Part shown: positions 17,329 through 24,363 of the stretch, piece after piece
Layout: the number at the start of each line of letters is the position of its first letter
Numbering within the stretch: the stretch's first letter is position 1
Source of the DNA: RFSX01 sp964591455
Lineage (GTDB): Bacteria > Bacteroidota > Bacteroidia > Chitinophagales > Saprospiraceae
Length of the DNA: 64,000 bases
Direction: 5' to 3'
Assembly (NCBI GenBank): GCA_964591455.1
Contig: CAZQDZ010000005.1
Location: 62,001 to 126,000 of the forward strand
Program-made: the position numbers and the translations under genes
The notes under the pieces: generated by a model
The model's input: only the letters and a program-made list of their open reading frames with translations
Told to the model about the DNA's origin: nothing
Databases searched by the model: none

Positions 17329-18612
17329 ATGAGATTATATATTTCAGTTTTGACTTTGCTTGTAAGCTTTGGCGTAAGCGCCCAAGTGACTTACATACAT
17401 TGTGGTTCTTTGCTCACGATGGAAAGCAATAGCGTTCAAAAGGAGAAAACAATTATCATAGAAGGCCAACGCATATCCTCTATAGTTAATGGATATAAGA
17501 AAGCGCCTGACACAGTCAAGTTAGTAGACTTAAGTAATAGTTTTGTGATGCCTGGTTGGATGGATATGCATGTCCACATAGAGCATGAATCTAGTCCCAC
17601 AAGATATCTTGACAGATTTCGTCAGGAAGGCTCGGACATTGCGCTCGGCGCAGTAAAATATTGTACGAGAACTTTGGATGCAGGATTCACCACGGTAAGA
17701 GACCTAGGAGGGACTGGTGCCAATGTCTCTCTAAGAAATGCAATCAACTTAGGCGATATAAATGGGCCAAGAATATTTACAGCAGAAAAAAGTCTGGCCA
17801 CCACAGGAGGTCACGCAGATCCCACAAATGGTCTGCGAGATGATTTGAAAGGAGATCCAGGACCAGCAGAAGGTGTCATAAATAGCGTAGAGGAAGCGAA
17901 GAAAGCCGTCCGTCAACGATATAAAAATGGAGCTGATTGTATCAAGATTACAGCTACAGGTGGTGTATTAAGTGTAGCTAAGGATGGACAAGGACCACAG
18001 TTTACAGTAGAAGAAGTCAAGGCAGTTGTGGATGCAGCGGCGGACTATGGTTATGTCACAGCAGCGCATGCGCATGGCACAGAAGGCATTAAGAGAGCGG
18101 TACTCGGTGGCATACACAGTATCGAGCATGGCACTAAAATGAATCAAGAAGTCATGGATCTCATGATAAAAAAAGGCACTTATTATGTGCCGACTATTTC
18201 TGCAGGAAAATTTGTAGCTGAGAAGGCGGCTATTCCTGGTTACTATCCTAAAATTATTGTTCCTAAAGCCCTAGAAATCGGCCCACTAATCCAAGAGACC
18301 TTTTCTAAGGCCTACAAGGCTGGGGTCAAAATTGCATTTGGCACGGACGCTGGTGTATCCCCTCATGGAGATAATGCCAAGGAGTTCGTCTTCATGGTAG
18401 AAGCAGGAATGCCAGAATATGAAGCACTAAAGTCTGCCACGGTCAATGCGGCAGACCTCATGAATAAAACCAGTGACATGGGCACAATCTCTGAAGGAAA
18501 ATATGCTGACATCATAGCCATGAATGACAGTCCATTAGAAGATATAAATAGCACCTTGGATGTACGCTTTGTAATGAAAGCTGGAACGATATATAAAGAG
18601 AGCAGAAAATAG
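17329..18612 (+). CDS. secreted metal-dependent amidohydrolase (imidazolonepropionase/prolidase-like)
   Basis: The 427-residue protein has a signal peptide ending VSAQ (residue 19). The amidohydrolase barrel shows the metal pair HVH (H81, H83), a probable carbamylated lysine K206 in CIKITATGG, ligand histidines H247 or H249 (AAHAHG) and H267 (SIEHGT), and catalytic D340 (GTDAG). Family members hydrolyse imides, lactams or Xaa-Pro dipeptides; export suggests peptide scavenging. The substrate cannot be told from sequence. Probably in an operon with the FG-GAP lipoprotein upstream. Confidence 0.92.
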   Translation: MRLYISVLTLLVSFGVSAQVTYIHCGSLLTMESNSVQKEKTIIIEGQRISSIVNGYKKAPDTVKLVDLSNSFVMPGWMDMHVHIEHESSPTRYLDRFRQEGSDIALGAVKYCTRTLDAGFTTVRDLGGTGANVSLRNAINLGDINGPRIFTAEKSLATTGGHADPTNGLRDDLKGDPGPAEGVINSVEEAKKAVRQRYKNGADCIKITATGGVLSVAKDGQGPQFTVEEVKAVVDAAADYGYVTAAHAHGTEGIKRAVLGGIHSIEHGTKMNQEVMDLMIKKGTYYVPTISAGKFVAEKAAIPGYYPKIIVPKALEIGPLIQETFSKAYKAGVKIAFGTDAGVSPHGDNAKEFVFMVEAGMPEYEALKSATVNAADLMNKTSDMGTISEGKYADIIAMNDSPLEDINSTLDVRFVMKAGTIYKESRK

Positions 18613-18700
18613 ATTGAGAGCGATGTCTGACAGTATATATTTGATTATACTGTCCCTTTGTTTTCTAGCTATTTGATATAAAGCTAATTACCTTTACGCC

Positions 18701-20053
18701 ATGTCCACACCAAAGACTGTAGCCTTCCATACCTTGGGCTGTAAGCTCAACTTTTCCGAGACTTCTGCTATTAGTAGACAGTTTGAGGCAGCAGGTTTTG
18801 GTATAAATAAATTTTCTGACGGTGCAGATCTCTATGTAATCAATACTTGTTCTGTTACCGAACAGGCAGATAGCAAGTGCCGATACACCGTCCGCCAAGC
18901 ACTGAAAAATTCTCCTGAAGCGAGAGTGGTCGTGATTGGGTGCTATGCCCAATTAAAGCCCAAAGAAATAGCGAATATCGAGGGTGTGGATTTGGTGCTC
19001 GGTGCCTCAGAAAAATTCCAAGTCCTAGATTATGTGGAAGGCTTATCTAAGTCTGTGGGCCAAGCCGATGTCTACACAGAGGAAGTCCAACATGCCAACA
19101 GCTTTGAGGAAGCTTTTTCTTTTGGAGATAGAACGAGAACTTTTCTTAAGGTACAAGACGGCTGTGATTACAAATGTGCCTTCTGTACGATTCCTAATGC
19201 CAGAGGAAACAGCAGAAGCAACACCATGGAAAAAGTCGTCGCACAAGCGAGGCAGATTGCCAGCATGGGCAATAAAGAGATCGTTCTTACAGGTGTCAAT
19301 ATTGGTGACTTTGGCAAGCAACCTTACCTTACCCCAGAAGGCTCGACCCGCTATAGACGAAAAGAATATTTCATAGACCTTATTAGAGCATTGGATAAAG
19401 TTCAGGACATCCAACGCTTTCGCATATCTTCCATAGAACCAAATTTGTGCACTGAGAACGTCATAGATTTTGTAGCTAAGTCTGACAAATTCATGCCCCA
19501 TTTTCATATGCCATTGCAGTCTGGTTCGGATGTTATATTAAAGCAGATGCGCAGAAGATATCGGACTTCATTATATAGAGACCGAATAGAATTTATCAAG
19601 CAACTGATGCCTTCGTGCTGTATTGGGGTGGATGTAATTGTGGGTTTTCCCGGTGAGACCGAAGAGCGGTTTTTGGAGACGGTTGCTTTTTTGGATTCAT
19701 TGGATGTGTCTTATCTCCATGTATTTACCTATTCAGAAAGAGAGAATACAGCGGCCTTTGATTTGCCTGGGGTAGTCCCTGTAGAAGAGCGCCGCCGAAG
19801 GAATAAGGTTCTACGTGCCTTGTCGGATAAGAAACGTAAGAAGTTTTACCAAGAATATCTTGGAAGTGCTCGGCCAGTACTTTTTGAAAAGAGTAAACGC
19901 AAAAACTATCTAACTGGATTTACTGATAATTATATAAAGGTAGAAATACCAGAAGCACCTGATTTGGTTAATCAAATCAAAGAGATAGAACTCACCAAAA
20001 TTAATGCTGAAGGAAATGTGGAGGTATCCTTACCCGTAAAAGCACTCCATTAG
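18701..20053 (+). CDS. mtaB: tRNA N6-threonylcarbamoyladenosine methylthiotransferase
   Basis: MtaB is a radical SAM enzyme that makes ms2t6A37 in ANN-decoding tRNAs. The 450 residues show the N-terminal UPF0004 domain with its three cluster cysteines (TLGCKLN C14, NTCSV, IGCYAQ), the radical SAM CxxxCxxC at C155/C159/C162 (CDYKCAFC), and a shortened TRAM-like C-terminus. GCKLN and the CAFCTIPNARG context favour MtaB over MiaB or RimO. The 3' end overlaps the convergent outer-membrane gene by 4 bases. Confidence 0.93.
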   Translation: MSTPKTVAFHTLGCKLNFSETSAISRQFEAAGFGINKFSDGADLYVINTCSVTEQADSKCRYTVRQALKNSPEARVVVIGCYAQLKPKEIANIEGVDLVLGASEKFQVLDYVEGLSKSVGQADVYTEEVQHANSFEEAFSFGDRTRTFLKVQDGCDYKCAFCTIPNARGNSRSNTMEKVVAQARQIASMGNKEIVLTGVNIGDFGKQPYLTPEGSTRYRRKEYFIDLIRALDKVQDIQRFRISSIEPNLCTENVIDFVAKSDKFMPHFHMPLQSGSDVILKQMRRRYRTSLYRDRIEFIKQLMPSCCIGVDVIVGFPGETEERFLETVAFLDSLDVSYLHVFTYSERENTAAFDLPGVVPVEERRRRNKVLRALSDKKRKKFYQEYLGSARPVLFEKSKRKNYLTGFTDNYIKVEIPEAPDLVNQIKEIELTKINAEGNVEVSLPVKALH

Positions 20054-20619
20054 AATCTAACACCTATATAGGCTGTGATAAAATCTACAGTAGTAGATGG
20101 TACCATGTTTACGGCATTGAAAAATCCTTTCTCATATTCTATGTCAAAGGTGAAAGCATAAAAATCCAAACCCACGCCTAAATGACCACCCGCCGTAGAG
20201 GCATTGAAAATTAGGTCAGCATTGTTTTCGATTTCCTCAGGTACAGAGACGATAGGGTCTATGGAGAGTAAGGCTTTAGCTCTTAAGGCTATCTTATCAG
20301 TGAAGTTAATCACATTAAAGCCAAGCCCAAATCTTAACTTCAGCCATGACATCTGCTCTTCTACTGAGAAAAAACTTCCTTGAGTAGCATCAAAATTAAG
20401 TACATGATATTGTCCACTGAGTAAGAAATACATATTCCCACTATTCAGTCTGGCATCGGCACCTAATAAATACCCTTGATTGCGTTCTCCAGTCGTAGTT
20501 ATAATCTCACTTGGAGAGCTGGCAGAAGAAATACCTGCATATACATTGAGACCACTTTGTGCATGAGATAAGGTAGAAATCAATAGAAGTACAGTAGAAA
20601 TGAAAATTGCATTCTTCAT
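20050..20619 (-). CDS. outer-membrane beta-barrel protein
   Basis: A 189-residue protein with a signal peptide (MKNAIFISTVLLLISTLSHAQ region, cleavage after residue 21) and alternating amphipathic strands such as MYFLLSGQYHVL and WLKLRFGLGFNV, ending in an aromatic-terminated strand (AYIGVRF). This is the pattern of an eight-stranded porin-like barrel. No specific function is evident. It converges on mtaB with a 4-base overlap and marks the left flank of the island. Confidence 0.85.
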   Translation of the reverse strand: MKNAIFISTVLLLISTLSHAQSGLNVYAGISSASSPSEIITTTGERNQGYLLGADARLNSGNMYFLLSGQYHVLNFDATQGSFFSVEEQMSWLKLRFGLGFNVINFTDKIALRAKALLSIDPIVSVPEEIENNADLIFNASTAGGHLGVGLDFYAFTFDIEYEKGFFNAVNMVPSTTVDFITAYIGVRF

Positions 20620-20637
20620 GTAAGTAACTTGTTTTCA

Positions 20638-20645
20638 CAAATTTA
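20638..20645 (-). promoter_or_regulatory. promoter -7 box of the outer-membrane protein gene
   Basis: The minus strand reads TAAATTTG at 20645-20638, a perfect TAnnTTTG box 18 bases upstream of the ATG. No matching upstream box is clear. Confidence 0.5.
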
Positions 20646-20679
20646 CATATTATATTTATTTATAATTTGAATGATTTAG

Positions 20680-20994
20680 GAAATAAACTACGTAGTCCTT
20701 CTAAGAAATATAAGTTTTGGAGGAGGAGCTAGTATAAACCTAAAGAGGTCTGAAGATAGCGCTGTATACATTTTTCAAGTTTCAGCTCTGTTACCTGTAT
20801 CGAATAAAATCAGTTTTATTTGTGAAAATTATGTGACACTAATAGATTCAAATAGCACTATATTAATTACACCTGGTGTAAGAATCTTCTCTAAGAAAAA
20901 ACAAAATTTTCTGACTATTTCATTAATTATTCCTTCTGAAGATATTGAAATTATTGGTTTTCCATTCTTTTCAGGAACAGTGGCATTAAAGTAG
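20680..20994 (+). pseudogene. 5'-truncated remnant of an outer-membrane protein gene
   Basis: The frame is open for 104 codons up to a TAG at 20992-20994 but has no ATG start. The translation (SFGGGASINLKR, YIFQVSALLPVSNKISFICE, ITPGVRIFSKKKQN, GFPFFSGTVALK) matches the C-terminal part of a common Bacteroidota outer-membrane family in which a conserved LIPVSKNLSF-like strand is followed by a short barrel end. The N-terminal two thirds are missing. It lies between the intact outer-membrane gene and the ferredoxin remnant, so this junction has been rearranged. Confidence 0.6.
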
Positions 20995-21065
20995 TACTGA
21001 ACTGACCAGCATTTCTTTCCATGCAGAGAAGCAATTAAGTAAGATTTAATTATGTACTACTACGC

Positions 21066-21166
21066 TTAGCTAACTGGCGCCAGCTTCACCTTCAGACCAT
21101 CTAGTGAAGCATTGATTTTAATCTGACAACTTAGCCTCGAATTGTCTTCGACAAAAAAGGCTTGGT
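21066..21166 (-). pseudogene. displaced 3' end of a ferredoxin gene (left island boundary, attL-like)
   Basis: On the minus strand this stretch encodes QAFFVEDNSRLSCQIKI followed by NASLDGLKVKLAPVS and a stop, the last 32 residues of the ferredoxin at 40652-40975. Against 40652-40752 I count 10 differences in 101 bases. Eight are synonymous, one changes Asn to Asp, and one swaps TGA for TAA. The copy therefore diverged while still coding, then lost its 5' part. With the intact gene at the right end it forms a direct repeat around the island, as when an element integrates in the 3' end of a gene and restores it. Confidence 0.85.
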
Positions 21167-21282
21167 GTACTTTTCATTTGTCAAAATTTATTTTTAATAA
21201 TAGAATCTATCTATTATTTCATAAATAACTGCTATCTTAGGTTGAAATGTAGTGAATTGATGTAACCCTGAATTCATACACT

Positions 21283-21564
21283 ATGCCTCAATCTAACGAA
21301 AACATTCCAGAGCAAGTCATTCGACATGCCCTTTATTTACTGGCTTCTATCCAACGATGGAATCGTGATTCTAATTATGGAGAAGTATGCCTTCCCAACT
21401 CTAATACCTATACACTAGGTTGTGCATTGGAACTATCTCAATTAAGTATACGAGGGGTGAAACAACCAAGAGCTAAGGAAATGAGAGTTGTCCGACGGAA
21501 GATTCTTCGCTACTTCTTATTTAGAGGGCATCTGCATTCATATTCTCAAAAGACAATTAAATGA
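21283..21564 (+). CDS. small island protein, shortened paralogue of the gene at 22502
   Basis: The 93-residue product shares a clear pattern with the 114-residue protein at 22502-22846: W-N, YGE-C-PNS, YTLGCALE-SQ, IRG, PRA, VRR-ILR, FRGHLH. It lacks the C-terminal 25 residues of its paralogue (YFNRNRKTTYEDV region). The layout loosely recalls the DUF6197 family, which I offer with low certainty. The conserved Cys and the His pair could be catalytic or metal-binding. It is the first gene of the island operon. Its TGA overlaps the ATG of the papain-like gene (ATGA), so the two are translationally coupled. A near-consensus TATCTTAG box lies at 21233-21240. Confidence 0.75.
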   Translation: MPQSNENIPEQVIRHALYLLASIQRWNRDSNYGEVCLPNSNTYTLGCALELSQLSIRGVKQPRAKEMRVVRRKILRYFLFRGHLHSYSQKTIK

Positions 21565-22481
21565 AACAGTCAAATAGAAACCTAGGCTGGATAAAAGATT
21601 ATCCTGACATACGGGACTTTGATATCAATACAACTCAGCCGAGTAAAAATGTCTTAAAGCATGGGAAAAAGGATACAGTAAGAAAATTGCTTAAGAATGT
21701 TGGTGTTGTGGATTCGAAAAAAAGACTAAAAGCTAAAGCCAGTGTGGATAATAGAAAATGGTGCAGCCCAATAAAAGATCAAGGACAAATAGGTTCTTGT
21801 ACTGCCTTTGCAGCAGTCGGGATGTATGAATATTTTCAAAATAGAGCCTTCAATAAATACATGTATGGTTCAGAATTATTCATCTATAAAGCCACAAGGA
21901 ATTTATTGGGCTGGAAAGGAGATACTGGAGCATACATCCGCACTGCCATGGGTTCGCTTGCACTCTTTGGAGTACCACCTAGCTCACACTATCCATATCT
22001 AGAAAAAGAGTATGAAAAAGAGCCCCCAGCCTTTATATATTCTTATGGACAAAATTTTCAGGCTCTAACTTACTACAGATTAGATCCGCTAGGAGCTTCA
22101 GGAAGATCTACATTGACGAACTTAAAAAAGCAGTTGAGAGCAGGGCTACCAGTAATGATGGGTTTTACCTGTTACACTTCATTAAACCATAGTAAAACTA
22201 AGGCAACAGGTAACATACCCTATCCTTCAACCAATGAATCAGTCATTGGAGGTCATGCAATAATGGTTGTCGGTTACGACGATAAAAAAACAATAACAAA
22301 CCCGCTAGACGGAAAAAAGAAAAAGGGTGCTTTGATAATCAGGAATAGTTGGGGCACGAACTGGGGCGATAATGGTTATGGTTGGATTCCCTATGAATTT
22401 ATAAGAGCAGGCATTGCTTCAGACCTATGGTGCATGATCACTGCGGAGTGGGTAGATACAGGAAAATTTGGTATTCCTTAA
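21561..22481 (+). CDS. papain-like (C1A) cysteine protease
   Basis: The 306-residue protein has no signal peptide and should act in the cytosol. The papain catalytic set is complete: oxyanion Gln in KDQGQIGSC, nucleophile C80 (GSCTAFA), H232 (GGHAIMVVGYD) and N262 (RNSWGTNWGDNGYG). The N-terminal 60 residues (NLGWIKDYPDIRDFD) form a short propeptide-like segment also seen in bacterial C1A proteins. It sits between two copies of a small paralogous gene that could be its inhibitor, substrate or sensor (inference). In the island context it is a likely effector. Confidence 0.9.
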   Translation: MKQSNRNLGWIKDYPDIRDFDINTTQPSKNVLKHGKKDTVRKLLKNVGVVDSKKRLKAKASVDNRKWCSPIKDQGQIGSCTAFAAVGMYEYFQNRAFNKYMYGSELFIYKATRNLLGWKGDTGAYIRTAMGSLALFGVPPSSHYPYLEKEYEKEPPAFIYSYGQNFQALTYYRLDPLGASGRSTLTNLKKQLRAGLPVMMGFTCYTSLNHSKTKATGNIPYPSTNESVIGGHAIMVVGYDDKKTITNPLDGKKKKGALIIRNSWGTNWGDNGYGWIPYEFIRAGIASDLWCMITAEWVDTGKFGIP

Positions 22482-22501
22482 TTATTATGAAGTAACTATA
22501 A

Positions 22502-22846
22502 ATGTCAAAAAATATTAACCAGACACCTCGTGAAGTAATCGCAGAAGCACAACAACTTTTGCATAAAGAATCCCTGTGGAATAAAAATTCCAAGTATGGA
22601 GAATCATGCAATCCTAATTCTGAAACCTACACCTTAGGCTGCGCCTTGGAAATATCCCAAATTAAAATAAGAGGCCAAGTCGTTCCGCGAGCGATAGAAA
22701 TAAACAAAGTACGAAGACGCATTCTTAGACATTTTTTCTTTAGAGGCCATCTGCATCCGGTGACTTATTTCAATCGAAACAGAAAGACAACCTATGAGGA
22801 TGTGATGTTTGTGTTGAATGAAGCGATTAAGAAACTTTCAAAATAG
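22502..22846 (+). CDS. small island protein, full-length paralogue of the gene at 21283
   Basis: The 114 residues repeat the motif series of the 93-residue neighbour (WNKNSKYGESCNPNS, YTLGCALEISQ, IRGQVVPRA, RRRILRHFFFRGHLH) and add a C-terminal part YFNRNRKTTYEDVMFVLNEA. The pattern of Trp, Cys, G-C-A-L, then N...T...V...L..A resembles DUF6197, whose function is unknown; this match is from memory and tentative. It starts 20 bases after the protease gene. Two copies flanking one protease suggest a dedicated partner. Confidence 0.75.
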   Translation: MSKNINQTPREVIAEAQQLLHKESLWNKNSKYGESCNPNSETYTLGCALEISQIKIRGQVVPRAIEINKVRRRILRHFFFRGHLHPVTYFNRNRKTTYEDVMFVLNEAIKKLSK

Positions 22847-22850
22847 AGTT

Positions 22851-24353
22851 ATGCCCTTTAAAACACAATCAGTCAACGGTGATTTCAAATTCAAAAATGT
22901 TCATGGCAACTACGAAGAAGATTTTGAAGAATTAATACGCTTGTATAATGACCCTAGCTTGGATGGTTATGAGGCATATAATGATACTACTATAAAGATT
23001 CGTGATATAATTTCCCAAGCATTAACTAAGAATAAAAGACTCAGAGCTTGTGGAAGCCTCTGGTCCTTATCTAAGATACCTTATGCAGAACACATCCATG
23101 TATTTTCCTATAACGAATACAATATACCTGATTTAAGATTCAAAACTTTTTTGACTACGACAGAAACTACAGGCACAGTTCCAGCAGAAAATTTATTATT
23201 TGCACAGTGTGGGAATAGAATTAAAGACTTAAGTCAATTTTGTGAAGATGCTGGGCAATCATTACAAACATCGGGTGCAAGCAATGGGCAAACAATTGCA
23301 GGTGCTATAGGCACTGGTGTTCATGGCTCTTCTATAGACGTTGGTTCCATTCAAGATACTGTACAAGCCTTGCATATAATTACGGGTCCTGAAAAAAGTC
23401 ATTCAGTCTTAATTCAGGCCGACAGTAATCGAGTTGTAAATGAAGAATTCGCGGCTAAAATGAACGCAACTCTCTTAAATGATGACAAATTATTTGCTGC
23501 TGCCTTAGTGAACCTAGGTGCATTTGGGTATGTCCATGGGGTAATAATTCAGACTGAAACATTTTACCACCTAGCCAATGCTGTGATTGATGTGACTTAC
23601 AGACAAGTCATTGAGTACTTAAAAACTTATTCTCTTAGTGATGCCAATATACCTAGTCATTTTGGCTTTCCCGAATCAGACTTATTTCATGTTAAATTTT
23701 TCATCAATCAATACGATTTTACATCTAGAGCAGAGTTAATCTATAAGGTAAGTCCGAGAGCAGGAGATCTTCCTCCTTTTCTTAAGTACAATAAAGATTT
23801 TCTTATGGGTGCAGGAAAGTTTCTGAATACGATATTGCCTTCTGCCATTCCGAAACTAATTAATTTTCTTTTACCTAAAGTAGGCACAGAATTTGGCAGC
23901 TTAGCTCAAATTTTTGGTGATACTGAAAATATGAGAGATGGCCAATATGCTTGCGCCATAGCTGTAGATACTAGAATTGCCCATCAATTGGTAGGGATTA
24001 TTATACAAGAAGCTCGGCACTATAGAAAAGTGCCATGTGTATTATCTCTAAGATTTGTACCTAAATCAAAAGCTACTTTGGCATTTACAAAATACGCCAA
24101 CAACTGTATCATCGGACTCGATGGCATCGATACGAAAGCAACTAGAAGCTTTGTACAACTAATAGCAAAGAAGTTTATAGAATCTGAAGTAGAGCATACC
24201 TGGCACTGGGGAAAACACAATGTGATGGATAAAAACTTTGTCAAGAATATGTATGGGGAAGGTTATAAAGAGTGGCACGAACAACGGTTAGAACTATTGA
24301 AGGGAAGAGCTTCAACATTTACTAGTAAATACTTAAACGAAAGAGGGTTATAA
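22851..24353 (+). CDS. FAD-linked oxidase, VAO/PCMH family (aldonolactone-oxidase-like)
   Basis: I start the gene at the ATG at 22851, four bases after the upstream stop; an earlier in-frame ATG at 22818 would overlap that gene by 29 bases. The 500-residue product shows the FAD-binding PCMH domain with SGASNGQTIAGAIGTGVHG (about residues 140-158) and the C-terminal HWGKHN motif near residue 451 typical of L-gulonolactone and aldonolactone oxidases. Such enzymes reduce oxygen to hydrogen peroxide. No signal peptide or membrane anchor is visible. In this protease-rich operon it could be a peroxide-producing effector or a redox modifier (inference). Confidence 0.88.
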   Translation: MPFKTQSVNGDFKFKNVHGNYEEDFEELIRLYNDPSLDGYEAYNDTTIKIRDIISQALTKNKRLRACGSLWSLSKIPYAEHIHVFSYNEYNIPDLRFKTFLTTTETTGTVPAENLLFAQCGNRIKDLSQFCEDAGQSLQTSGASNGQTIAGAIGTGVHGSSIDVGSIQDTVQALHIITGPEKSHSVLIQADSNRVVNEEFAAKMNATLLNDDKLFAAALVNLGAFGYVHGVIIQTETFYHLANAVIDVTYRQVIEYLKTYSLSDANIPSHFGFPESDLFHVKFFINQYDFTSRAELIYKVSPRAGDLPPFLKYNKDFLMGAGKFLNTILPSAIPKLINFLLPKVGTEFGSLAQIFGDTENMRDGQYACAIAVDTRIAHQLVGIIIQEARHYRKVPCVLSLRFVPKSKATLAFTKYANNCIIGLDGIDTKATRSFVQLIAKKFIESEVEHTWHWGKHNVMDKNFVKNMYGEGYKEWHEQRLELLKGRASTFTSKYLNERGL

Positions 24354-24363
24354 AAAGAAAATC

